A stretch of 64,000 nt of DNA from Excoecaria cochinchinensis. Its lineage: Eukaryota > Streptophyta > Magnoliopsida > Malpighiales > Euphorbiaceae. The DNA is taken from assembly GCA_947683425.1 (NCBI GenBank), contig CANTUQ010000108.1, positions 434,001 to 498,000 of the forward strand, read 5' to 3'. The notes beneath the pieces were generated by a model that had not been told where the DNA came from, ran no database searches, and saw nothing but the letters and a program-made list of their open reading frames with translations. The stretch's first letter is position 1; the number at the start of each line of letters is the position of its first letter. Position numbers and translations under genes: made by a program. Below are positions 47,891 to 59,320 of this stretch, piece after piece.

Positions 47891-48224
47891 AGTGTTCACC
47901 TCTATGTCCCCCACCCATTGCCGACTTTCACCTCTATCTAGTGCCGACTTCTAATCCTTTCTCTCGACCTCACTGTCAAGTCTAAATAGAAAACCGCAAA
48001 GTGTTCTTCAAATGAGGTAAATAAATAGAAATTATTGTCTCATTTAGCTTTAAAATCTTGTATTCCTCTTGAATCCACATCTCTGCTTTTAATTTAGAGT
48101 TTGGGTCAATTTTTTAGTTTCAATTTTCTTAAGTTTATACGAAGTTAAAATTGTGAAGATCTCGTTCTATTTTTATTTACTGATTTGTGTTTAAATTAAT
48201 ATTTGCTGCTCCTGTTAATATTAG

Positions 48225-48330
48225 AGATCATTTGCATATATCTGATTGTAGTCATGTGGATAGTGATGAGATTATTGCCCATACACTGCAAGAAGAATTT
48301 TCACTGTTAGTTGTTGCTGAAGTGTCTGGG
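48225..48330 (+). pseudogene. captured exon A, OTU-type deubiquitinase-like
   Basis: After a splice acceptor (TTAATATTAG at 48215-48224) the frame reads SHVDSDEIIAHTLQEEFS, which I recognise as like the N-terminal region of plant OTU-domain cysteine proteases. The catalytic Cys region is absent. A donor-like GG|GTACAC follows. The intron upstream shares its last 45 bp with the sequence before 51775, a duplication inside the element. Confidence 0.5.
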
Positions 48331-48840
48331 TACACTCTGGTACACTCTGCGAGAATTATCGACTTTTAGAGAAATATGTATATATATGTATATATAATGC
48401 ACTTTTTTCTTGTAGTTACTGACTCTCTCTAAGTCTTATTGTAACACCCCGCCATCCCCGTTGGAAGGATACCGGAGTGCCACGCGGGCAAACACATATA
48501 AACATATACATTTACACATGTATAAATAAATAAAAGAAAACCAAATGAGATTTAAAGAAACTTTTAATCATTTAATCAGAAAATTCCTGTAACATATATA
48601 TATCAAGTCCTTATACATATATCATATTTATATCGCTTTTACAAAAAGAGGCTCGTATGCAATTACATATACAAAAAGAATACTTGTTCCTTTACAAAAG
48701 ATTCATTTTGCTAATCACAAGCCATATACAAAAGTAATTACAGCGGAAGACTTCAAAAAAATAAAACAACTTCATCCAAAAAGACTCCTAGTGGCCGACC
48801 TGCAGATCTCTGACTCTCAACTGAACTCCACTCGCCACCT

Positions 48841-48878
48841 GCACGGGAAAAGAGCCCGTGCTAAGCGATAACGCTTAG
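48841..48878 (-). other. conserved double hairpin, family R LTR (copy 1)
   Basis: Stem 1 on the minus strand is CTAAGCG-TTAT-CGCTTAG. Stem 2 is a perfect GCACGGG/CCCGTGC with a 7-nt loop. About 400-440 bp before the LTR end. Confidence 0.82.
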
Positions 48879-50053
48879 TGGGGAGGAACAAAACAAACTA
48901 ACGAAGTGCATATACAGTATATATAACAATACAATAATCCAATGGTTCAAAATCAAAGGCATCAAATCATCTATAAACATAACTCCAAAACTCCTTACTT
49001 GACATGCATAAATATATATATACAATACCAGCAATCAAGTATTCAATTCATAATTCTCATCATTCTAAGTATACAGATTCAAGGTGCAATTTAAAGCTAT
49101 GTCAGAATTCATGTGCACTATATACTTGTAATCATGTTAACAATTCATCTCATCTTATGCAACACAATTAAACTCATAGCCTGACTAGCCTAAAATAATG
49201 CATATACTATATTTACAACAACACTACAATCTCATCCCAACCATAAACATATATTACAAGTAATTAACTATTACAATATAAATTAAATCTACATATTTCT
49301 CACCGTTCCAAAATACATATATATATACTCAAGGTATATAAACACAAAGTTATACTATATTTCATATACAACATATACCTTTAATCTTGTCAATAAACAT
49401 CTCAACATAAATATCACATATAAACATGTAGCCTGATTAGTCTGAAATACTCTCTAGAAGTGGATACGGTCATTTGGATACTGATTGAACACAGTATCCC
49501 AAGCATATAGAGACATGAGTCTCAAACATGTATTTTTCATATAGAGACCGAGGTCTCGCTTTATTTCCATATAGATCCTAACAGGATCAAAACAAGGATC
49601 CAAACGGACCCACATATATCATTTTATCATATAGCAGCTGCACACACACTCTGACCTAAGTAAGCGCTTACTTATCCACTACTATGACTATTCAGGCTCA
49701 AATGATACAACTCAACAATTCACATATCAAATCATGAGAATTTCATTAAATACTAGCTTATAAATCATGTATACTTGTATAATAATCAAATTCAGAAACA
49801 TTTAAACATATAAATATTAACTACAGAAGGTAATAAGAACAAATAGCTCATATTGAAAAAGTCCCTGTTAAATAAACTATAAACATGTAAATCATGTATA
49901 TTAATTATTAATCATTTATACAAAACCCAATATTAAGCAATTATTAAAACACAATACAGATTTTAAATCAAATATTTGTCATGTAGTGCAAAAATTCTTG
50001 AAAAACAGAAGTTAAAACTTCAATTTTGGAAAACAGGGCAGCAGGTAGAGGCC

Positions 50054-50435
50054 AGTCACGCCGTGACCATTCGTCACGTCGCGTGACGCTGGTTTCTCGC
50101 AAGTGCCACGCCGAAGAACAAGGCAAGAAACAAGACAAGGGCAGGCGGTCACGGCGTGACCATCAGTCACGTCACGTGATGCCTGTGAGGAGAGGGGAAG
50201 ACACGCAGGGAGACAGGCAAGATCGCGAGGCGTGATGCTCCATCACGTCGCGACTTCCCCAAGGGAGGGAGGTCACGGCGTGATGCCTCATCACGTCACG
50301 TGATCTTCCTCTCTGCTTCTTCCTTCATCACAAAGACTTCCCAGAGAAGGGGATCACGGCGTGATGCCCCATCATGTCTCGTGACTTCCCAAAAGGAGGG
50401 AGGTCACGGCGTGATGCTCCATCACGTCGCGTGAT
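50054..50435 (-). repeat. palindrome array GTCACGGCGTGA / ATCACGTCGCGTGAT type, family R copy 1
   Basis: Roughly six paired units: a GTCACGGCGTGA site, a short gap (TGCTCC or similar), then TCACGTCGCGTGA. The period is about 60 bp and CTTCCC/TTCTTC spacers separate them. The array is 1.04-1.42 kb from the LTR start. Confidence 0.88.
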
Positions 50436-51606
50436 CTTCTTCTCAAACTCCTTCTTCTTCAAAATTACTCTTCAGAATTTCCAGAAAACTCAGAAAAACG
50501 TCAAAACAGAGTGCAATCAAATCTCCAAAACCCAATTTGTCTAAATCCATTTTTCATGCAAAAATCATACTAACACATACCTTACAGTCTTCTGAGCACA
50601 TTTACAGCACTTATACTCAACTCAATCACATTCTTACACAGTCAATCAGTAAAAACAGAGAGAGTCACTAACCCAGTATTTTGCATTCAAATTCAAGCAC
50701 ATTCATCTGATTGCATATTCGTATCATTCTTTTTCTACTGTAAATAAGTCTACAATAACACATAACTTTAACATTTCATATACACACATAAATGCATTCA
50801 TATCACAGCAAACAGGATCCAGACATGAGAAAATGGAAACACTCCCAAACCTGTTGAAGTCTAAAACAACGTCCACTGCTCTTTCAAACCACAACTTTAC
50901 CCTTTCCCTTCTCCTTTCTTTTATCCACAGAAGCTTGCAAACAAGTAGAACCACAATAAAAATCCAATACAGAATCTCTAAAATAAAACCCAAAGGAGAA
51001 GAAAAACCACATGAAAACCAAAAGCCACTTACCTCTGGAACTTCTTTCCCAATCTCAAACCCTAGTTCCACAATACAGAGCTAACATGCAAATGAGAAAA
51101 GGGCAGCAAGTGGAGAGGAAGAGATGGCTAACGTGAGAGAAAACAAAAGAGAGAAGAACTTTCAATCTTTAGTTTTTCCAGCACTAACACATCCAGACTT
51201 CTCTCTTCCCTCACCCACGTGCACATCCTCCTTCCACTTGGCACACATGCACAAGAATCACTAATCCACTTATTCTCTTTTACCGTTTGATCCAAAATAA
51301 TTACCAAAAAGTCCTTGTCAAAATACTCTTTCCTCACTAAACTAGACATTTGCAATAAAACACTATTATTTCCTTACAATTAAATCCTCAATCACTTGTA
51401 AATTACTCAATTGTCCTTAAATATCCATTTAAAATTGCCAATTTCCAATTAAGCCACTTATGGGGTGTGACACTTATTAGCCAATTATTCTAAACTATAT
51501 TATTTAATATGTTTTTTTAGATACAAATCAAAGTGCATGTGTGTGCTTATATGAATTATATTGAGCATGTTAAGTCTGTTGCATCTGACTTTTTGCTTAT
51601 TATCTG

Positions 51607-51704
51607 CCTAAAGTTATCCTTTCTGTAAAGCATGTTCCTCGAATTAATGGTGAAATACCTTCTATAGATGAAGCAACCTTAGATCATGAAAGATTTCTAA
51701 ATAG
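51607..51704 (+). pseudogene. captured exon B, OTU-type deubiquitinase-like
   Basis: The frame reads VKHVPRINGEIPSIDEATLD then HERFLNR, ending at a perfect donor AG|GTAATA (51703-51710). This block is characteristic of plant OTU-type deubiquitinases, just before the domain with the catalytic Asp-Gly-Asn-Cys, which I do not find afterwards. Exon A and exon B are in the order expected for that gene once the solo LTR is removed. Confidence 0.6.
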
Positions 51705-53445
51705 GTAATAAATCTACTTTTTCAAAGTATAGTTCTATCTGATTTGTATTTAAATTAACATTTGCTGCTCCTATTAAATTAGTAGAATGGAAAAGTTTTC
51801 TTTGTACTACTCCACTATTTGGAGTTACAAGAAAGCTTGCAGAGATCCTGTTATAAGGTAATATTGTTCTTCTCATGAATTTCTTTAGCATATATTCATC
51901 AGCATCATCATAATTTTCAATTTTCCAAATCTTGAAATCAGCTTTAAGTCTCTTAACTATGAAATTCTTTGTTATTCATTGGTAAATTTAAATGAAAAGT
52001 TGTTGTTAATCTAGTGAAAATGCCTCACTATGTCCTTTGATACATCTAACTTGGTTTATTTATATATATTATGTTTTAGAAAATTTAATTATAAATTATT
52101 GATGGTATGAATGTCTAGTTTGGTTAAATAGACTTTTCTATCAATACCTCTTTCCACTCCATTTTCCCTCTCTTTTTCTATCTGTATGCTGTCTAGAATA
52201 TTTCTTCCTGGGACTTGTCTATTGAGATGAAAATATGAAAATGCAAATATAATGTTTGATGCATTAGATCTCTAAGCTAAAGGATGTAAGTTAGGGACTG
52301 AAGCCATTAACTCTCTATGTTGAGGACCAGGATTACATGGGTCGGATCAAGAAATTGCAAGAATACCTTGACAAGGTGCTCACATACTATTCTCTCAATT
52401 CTTTATTTTTTTATTTTACGTGATATGAGAACCATAATGCAAGTGTTAAGCAAGATAAAGTGATTAGTTAATACCATAAATGATGCCAATTTGCACGGAA
52501 GATTTGAACTTTGTGGATGAAAAGGAAGTTAATGCAGCAGAAGTAAGGGGGATCATGTTTGAACTATTGTTTCTTGAATGATAACTTCATTTTCAATATA
52601 GTGATTGGTTGGACTTCTACCATGAAATTGTGTGGTGTTGATATATCTTGATTGATCCTATGGGATAGTCAACGGTAGAGGGGTAGCTAATAAGTCTTTG
52701 TTTGTAGGTGGGAGTAAAATCAACCAATAGAAAATCCAAAAGCATAGAAAACATAACCCTGGTTTTGAATTTGGTCTAAATGCGGATTGTCCTGCCACTG
52801 CATTTGTTTGATTGAATCTCTATGATCTGAAAATGACATGTACTTTGGTATCTGGTTCTTGCATCTAAAAGCAAGAATTTGAGCCATCCACCACATGATA
52901 ATTTCTTTCTATTGTATTTGTTATGCATTTAGTATTTTATATCTGCTATCAATGTAGGTTTTGAAAATTTTGTTATCCCCTGCATGTTTGAGCAAGTAGC
53001 TTAGGAAGTTGGTAGATGATATTTTATGGGTTAGAAAAAAATGATGAAGCCTTTCTATATTTTACTGTTGGTTTATTATATGTATATATATAGTTTTATT
53101 GCGTTAATTGATGATTAAGTTTATCTTGATTTTGCAGGTAAGAACTATTGTGAAACTAGGGTATTCTCAGGATCTCTACATAGCTGAATCATCTCACGGG
53201 TTCTGCAATTCACCTTGTAAATTTCATCATATATTATGCTTTAGTAGATTGAATGCTTCCATTCAGTGTGTTTGCTTGTGTTCCATTTTCCACAAATAGT
53301 GCAGTATTTTATTGATAAATGAAGTGTTAATGCGATGCTGTTTTGTTTTGTGGTACTTAGTTTGCTCCTACCTGTAGCACCTCTTTTCCTTTGGTATCAC
53401 ACCCGGCACAGTGCACATGCACATGCACATGGTAATTGCCACAGT
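51705..53445 (+). other. intron-like DNA and unidentified exon-like pieces inside the CACTA
   Basis: AT-rich sequence with several exon-like islands flanked by splice-like sites: 51777-51858 (STIWSYKKACRDPVI, then GTAAT), 52312-52374 (EDQDYMGRIKKLQEYLDK), about 52485-52540 (EDLNFVDEKEVNAAE), and 53138-53215 (RTIVKLGYSQDLYIAESSHG after TTTTGCAG). I do not recognise these; they may be further captured gene pieces. No transposase motif was found. Confidence 0.35.
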
Positions 53446-53500
53446 TTATTATTATTATTATTATTATTATTATTGAGAAGATTATTATTATTATTATTAT
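53446..53500 (+). repeat. (TTA)n microsatellite
   Basis: A run of TTA/ATT triplets with one interruption (GAGAAG at about 53475), preceded by four CATGCA-type repeats at 53416-53432. It sits at the scar between the CACTA and Tekay-2 RT. Leu/Asn-run frames over it are artefacts. Confidence 0.85.
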
Positions 53501-53542
53501 ACCATCTTTCTTCATTACAAATAGAACTGGAGCTCCCCAGGG
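53501..53542 (-). pseudogene. Tekay-2 RT fragment
   Basis: About 42 bp homologous to 34220-34260 of Tekay-1, encoding on the minus strand the WGAPVLFV-KKDG block at the start of RT. It is bounded by a microsatellite on one side and the truncated X-family LTR on the other. Confidence 0.7.
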
Positions 53543-53621
53543 TATTGGAAAGTGAGAGAACCATAAAAAGTTTGCTAAATAGGCTTAAATGGCTATTTGG
53601 GCTTAATAGGTTGAACCATTG

Positions 53622-55896
53622 TGTAGACACCGGATCCCGAGACAGCCCAAATCAGGATTATCCAATGACGAAATTAATGCCTATTTATAGGTAAAAAGGT
53701 TGAAAGTGATGATTTTCTTGTTAAGGTTGCTTTTTAGAAATAAAAAATAAAAATTATATAAAAGTTTGGACATTATTTTAAACAAAAAAAATGAGCACTC
53801 CGCCGGTGCTGCGCGCAGCGTACGCGGGCGTCGCTCGCCTGTGCGCCAATCGGTCGCCCCCTGCACTGCCTCAAACATGATTTTTCACCGACAATTGATT
53901 TTTTGTGTAAAATTTGATTTTTATCCCATTTTTTTGGTATTTTCATAGTTTTTTAATTTTTAAATTTAAAATGGGTGACAAATTATTTTATTTATTTATT
54001 TATTAAAGTTTATCCTTAAGATAAATATCAAAAATTTCATCGTATCTTCTAAATTCTAATTTGAATTCAAGAGGATTTGATTTTATTTTCAAATCTAATT
54101 TGAATTCAAAAGAAATTATTTGATATCTATCTTTAAGGATAATTCGAATTTTAAAAAAAATTGAATTTTTTATTTAAATTTTAAAAAGATGTGAATTTTT
54201 AATTTTAATTTTAAAAAAATTTGAATTTTTTTATCTTATTTTTAGTTAACTTATAAATAGGAGGCTAAGGATCGAGAAAAGGATTATGATTTATGATTTT
54301 TCATTTCTTCTTCTTCACAAAATTTTATTCTTTTTCAAGAGAATTTTCTCTACATTTTTTAGTTTTCTTCTTCAAAGAAATTTCTGAAGGTTTCAAAAAA
54401 TTAATTCTTAATAAAAAAAAATCATTCTTGAGACAAAAAAAATAATTCTTTATTCTTGAGAATTTTTATTCTCTTCCATTATTTTTTAAGCAAATTTTCT
54501 TTCTTGAAATAAAACTCTAATTTTTATTATTTTTAATTCTAAATTTTTGGATCAAAATAAGGAAATCAATCATCTTCCCTCATTCTATCAGATCTGAATT
54601 CTGAGGGTAAATATTCTAGGTTCATTCCTACATTTCTTTCATTTTCTTTTATTTTATTTATTCACAATCATTTAATCAACATGTAGATCTCTATATCTAT
54701 TGTGTATTTATTTATTTTATGTAATCTTAGTCATAAATTTAACAGTTTTTTTGTTTGTTATTCGAAATTTTTATTTTATCTCGGATATTTTTATTTATTA
54801 TCATTATTTTATTTCATTATTTCACTTACGTGTTATTTGTTTTTTTTCTTATGAGTTTACTTATTTCTATTGAAAATGGAGTGCTGAGAAGGGCTGCCCA
54901 CTAGGATGATCCGAGGATGCCAATTTGGTTTATTTCCTTTACCCTATTTCCATTTAGTTTATTTTTTTTTATTTCCAATTTATTGTAAATGTTATTTTTA
55001 TATTCGTAAATATAAAAGATGGCAAATGATTTCTACAAATAAATGAGGCTTTTCTTGAATAAAATAGGACCAATGTCCTAATTTTCCCTTCAAGCCAAAT
55101 GGTCACTTTGCTACTATTTTTTTTTGAGTATGCATGCAATAACCAATGTCCTCACTACAAAGCGAATATTCCCGTTTTATGTATGTTTGTTTATTTTCTG
55201 TTCATTTACAGTGAGAGTTGTATTTCGCCCCTAGTTTTATTGTAAATTATTGTGCTTTTCTTTATTTTATTTCGAACTTACTTTATTTGATGCTTTCATT
55301 ATGTGATTGATCTGATCTTTAATTATTGCATTGAACTGAATGAGAAAAGGAATGAAATTTTAAGTGCAAAACTCAATTATAACTTAACCAAGGTATGACT
55401 AAGAGTGGAGTCCCGAACTCTCTCTGGTCTTAGGCTTCACAAGGTTAGATGAACCTTCCTAATGTTCTATTAGGGAGGGAATTCCAAAATATCTCTTGTT
55501 GCCCAAAATAGACTTATGTGCATCGTCTTAGGTTTCACGAGATTAGATGAATCTTTCCAATGTTCTTTTGAGAAGGGGATTCCAAGATATCTCCTGTCAC
55601 CCAAAATAGACTTATATGCATCGTCTTAGGTTTCGTGAGATTAGATGAACCATTTCCAATGTTCTATTGGAATGGAAATTCCAAAATATCCCTTGTTGCC
55701 CAAAATAGACATATACACATTGTCTTAGGTTTAGTGAGGCTAGATGAACTTTCCCAATATTTTATTGGGTGGCGACTCCAAAACACCTCTTGTTGCCAAA
55801 AATAGACGCCTTTGTAATCTCTTACAAGTTCCATGAACCTTTCTCGAATACCTTAAAAGCGGGTCATCTGGCCACCGGGGTTCGGCGCGCATCACA
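53622..55896 (+). mobile_element. solo LTR of the Ogre/Tat family
   Basis: 2275 bp from TGTAGACACCGG to GCGCATCACA, with exact TSD CATTG (53617-53621, 55897-55901). It is homologous to the Tat 5' LTR at 42059-44647 in opposite orientation. The first part is AT-rich with A/T runs; a C/T-rich leader lies near 54290-54490. Confidence 0.93.
55428..55803 (+). repeat. four tandem 98-bp units with covarying hairpins, Tat-family LTR
   Basis: Units start TCTTAGG at 55428, 55526, 55624 and 55723. Each contains a short hairpin: CCTAAT/ATTAGG in unit 1, TTCCAAT/ATTGGAA in unit 3, CCCAAT/ATTGGG in unit 4; unit 2 is weaker. They lie at the 3' end of the LTR (U5). Confidence 0.87.
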
Positions 55897-58002
55897 CATT
55901 GGTTGAACCAATTGTTGTCCACTATAAATTGGCAGATTGGTGAGTTAATTAGCCTTATCTCCTCCAGCTCTTCTCTCCTCTCCCTTGGCTAAGGTTCTTC
56001 CTTTCTTTTTCTCTCAAATCTCTTTAATATTTGGTCCAATTTTTTCCTCAATTCTAGCTTTCTAAAGTTAATTCAGCCCCTCTATGTGTCTATAGCAACC
56101 TCTGGTATCCAATTGATGGATTAAAACTAAAGAAAATCAAAGATCAAAGGTTATGTCCCAAATTGGAGGCAAGAGATTTAGGTTGATTTAATTTGTTTTA
56201 ATTATTTCTATGAGTACTCTAGGATGTCTAGAGTATATTTATAAGATTATATGGGATAAAAGAAGTAAATTGATGAGTGTTTATTTGTTGGGTAAATTCG
56301 GCCAAGGACGAGAAATCAAGGGGAAAAGCTATTTCAAGGGCTAAAGATAAGGATTAGAGAGCTTATGAAGCTTATAGCATGGATATGAGGTTTGTAATTA
56401 CCTAATCCATGTATTTCCTTTGGAAAGTTAGGGTTTTATATTATATTTATATGATGACTATGTGTGATTTGCATTTATAATTGAGATAATTGAGCTTAGG
56501 GAGAGTAACTAAGCTAATTATAGTGATTAAAGTGAAAGGAAATTAATGGCAAATGTTGGCCAAAGTAAAACATAATGGTATATTTAAGATATACCTAGTG
56601 ATTTAGTGAAATTAAATGGTATATGCACATGGATTGAGGCCTAATCTATTGAAATGAGTGACTTAGAAGTGAAAAGAAAAGTTAAATGAAAAGAAATACA
56701 TGAAAATAGAATTATTGACTTAAGTGAAATTTATGTTAAATGTAAGCTTATCTTAGTATAAGCTTAGAAAAATGATTAAGAGCCTTTAATGTGATAATTG
56801 AAATGCAAAAAGGAAACTAAAATAAATTATAAGGTAAAGTGCCTTCCTTAGCTGAATAAACCCTTAGTGTATACTAAGGTGTAACTTGTGTATAATCAAA
56901 GATTAATGGCCTAAAATGAAATTAAATATGAAAAGAAGTGTCCATAAATTTAATTAGAATTTATGGAATATACATGAATATTTTTTAATAATATGCTTAA
57001 TGTGAAAATGATGAACTATAGTGAATTAGTTCATGAAATGTGTATAAATATTAAAATTGATGACTAACTAGTGATTTGAAATCGAAATGATAAGAAAAGA
57101 CTGTGAGTGGCTTGAAATGAGCTTACGGCCACTAACTGGAACGAGTACACTTATTTTGGTAAATAAGTATATGACAAGAATTGTGCCTAATTGATCAGAA
57201 TAGTGATCGATCAAGGTATTGAAATGAGATAGAAGTGATGAAAATGAAAATGAAATGAAAAACGTAAGTAAAAGTGCTAAAGTATGAAAATGTATTGATA
57301 AGTCATACGTAATATGTTATATGTAAAATGAAAATGGATTTGAAAGTCTTTTGAAAATTACTGCCCTTAGTAGTGTCTGGCGGTTTAATCTAGGTTAGGA
57401 TATGTTTGGCTAGCCATAGGGACCTCCGTACTGCGGTGCAAGTTATGGCGACTTGCTTGACTATTACAGATTCGCGATAGTCTCCTATAGCCCTCTATTA
57501 TATGTTAGGTGTTATATGTCATATGTGATACGTTCAGTGAAAATGAAAGTGATAGAGTGACTGTAATGTCCCGATATCCCCATTGGAAGGATACCGGAGC
57601 GCCATGTGGGTAAACTCAAATACTTAAACACATATACAAATAAGTTAAGAAATAAAGTCATTTAGTTAAAAGATACAAATCCATTTAGTTTACACAAAAT
57701 TACATTTTTCCCAAAATCAATCTTCAATTACCAAAACATATAAATAAATAAACCAAATGAGATGTAAAACCCTTAATCATAGAATATCAAGTCCTTTAAC
57801 ATACATCATATCAATATCGATTTACAAAAAAGGGCTCGTAAGCAATTACATATACCAAAATAGTTGTTTCTTTATAAAAGATTCATTTTGCTATTAACAA
57901 GCCATGTACAAAATAATAGCGGAAGACTCAAAACAACTTCATCCAAAAAGACTTCTAGTGGCCGACCTGCAGATATCTGACTCCAAACCGAACTCGCCAC
58001 CT

Positions 58003-58040
58003 GCACGGGAAAAGAACCCATGCTAAGCGATAACGCTTAG
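58003..58040 (-). other. conserved double hairpin, family R LTR (copy 2)
   Basis: Stem 1 is identical to copy 1. In stem 2 one arm changed from GCACGGG to GCATGGG in sense orientation, which still pairs with CCCGTGC through a G-U pair. Confidence 0.78.
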
Positions 58041-59004
58041 TGGGGAGGAACAAAACAAACGAACAATATGCATATACAATATATCCAACAAAAATATAAT
58101 TTCATCGCAACAAAAACGTGCAATAAAGCTATGATTCACAAACAAAGGCATCATAATTTCATATAAGCACATTTCCATATTCTCTACTTGACATGCATAA
58201 ACATACATTACAAGCAATTAACTACTCAAATCATAATTAGGATTTACATACTTTTCACCATTCTAAGTATACAGATACAAGGTGTATATCATGAAGTTAT
58301 GCAAGAATTCATGTGCATCATATAGTTTTATTCCTGTCCAAATGCATCTCAACATATGCAAATACAATTTAACATATAGCCTGATTAGTCTGAAAATACT
58401 CTCTAGAAGTGGATGCGGTCATTTGGATACTGATTGAACACAGTATCCCAAGCATATAGAGACATGAGTCTCAAACATGTGATTTTCATATAGAGACCGA
58501 GGTCTCGCATTAATTTTCCGTATAGACCCAAACGGGGTCGAAATAAGGATCCAAACAGGACCCGCATGTAACATTTTATCATATAGCAGCTGCACACACA
58601 CCCTGACCTAAGTAAGTGCTTACTTATCCACTACTATGACTATTCAGGCTTAACATGTCACAACCTATAAAGAAACTCAAGTAGTAATCATATCATGAGA
58701 ATTGCGTTAAATACGATCTTATAACTTATGTATACATGTATATTGTTCTAATTCAGAAACATATAAATATATATATATATAAATATCCAATACAGGAGAT
58801 AATAAGAACATATAACTCACATCGATATAATCCATATTCATGTAAATTATAAACATTTAAATCATGTACACAAATCTCATAATTAAACAATTATTGTATT
58901 ATAGCACAGATTTAAACCTGTTCTTGAATCATTCAGTGAAAATCCATGTAACAGAAGCTTTAAAAAAATACTTTGCTTTTTAAAACAGGGCAACAGGAAG
59001 GAGG

Positions 59005-59320
59005 CCAGTCACGAGACACCTAGGCAATGGTGACTCGTGACACTGGCTTCTCACAAGCGTCACGCCAAAAACAGAGGCAGTCACGAGTCGTGACCATCCG
59101 TCACGCCTCATGACGCCAGAGAAGAGAGGGGATGTCACGAGTCACTCGGGCAGTAGTGACTCGTGACACGCAGGGAATGGGAGGGTCACGAGCCGTGACT
59201 CTCCATCACGTCTCGTGACTTCCCCAGGGAAGCAGGTCACGGCGTGATGCTGCATCACGTCTCGTGATCCTCTTCAGGGAAGAGGGTCACGGCGTGATTC
59301 TTCATCACGTCATGTGATCT
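59005..59320 (-). repeat. palindrome array, family R copy 2
   Basis: Sites of the GTCACGAGTCGTGAC and GTCACGGCGTGAT kinds. Part of the array uses CGAG/CTCG centres like family P rather than the CGGCG centres of copy 1. Two units are expanded (GTCACGAG...GTGACTCGTGAC with about 15 extra bases). It lies 1.08-1.39 kb from the LTR start. Confidence 0.85.

Larger units (their letters stand above)
48440..51472 (-). mobile_element. solo LTR (family R) in the CACTA
   Basis: 3033 bp. On the minus strand it starts TGTCACACCCC and ends GGGGTGTTACA. TSD CTTAT is exact (48435-48439, 51473-51477). The splice-donor GTAAGT is at 51032-51027 on the minus strand. It is homologous to 57562-60397, including the end near CCGGTATCCTTCCAACGGGG. 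No coding region. Confidence 0.95.
47281..53445 (+). mobile_element. CACTA transposon carrying host-gene fragments (right end not found)
   Basis: It begins with the CACTA terminal repeat CACTACAAGAAA immediately after Tekay-2 RT sequence. Subterminal repeats follow, then a GC-rich exon-like block and several exon-like pieces separated by AT-rich intron-like DNA. No transposase is recognised. A solo LTR (48440-51472) splits it. The matching right terminus TTTCTTGTAGTG was not found before RT sequence resumes at 53501; it is probably deleted, along with about 60 bp of RT. Confidence 0.65.

Noticed and set aside
47622..47892. Overlapping plus-strand frames (81 and 78 codons) and a minus-strand frame
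   Set aside because: A GC-rich island leaves all frames open. None has recognised domain text, so no protein was called; it is listed only as an exon-like block.
48398..48413. TTTTTTCTTGTAGTT as the right end of the CACTA at 47281
   Set aside because: The last base does not match, the flanks do not give a TSD with GTT at 47278-47280, and the sequence afterwards is CACTA-internal exon/intron-like DNA, not Tekay-2 RT.
53335..53694. 119-codon frame with a poly-leucine run
   Set aside because: The Leu run is the (TTA)n microsatellite, and the frame crosses three unrelated elements.
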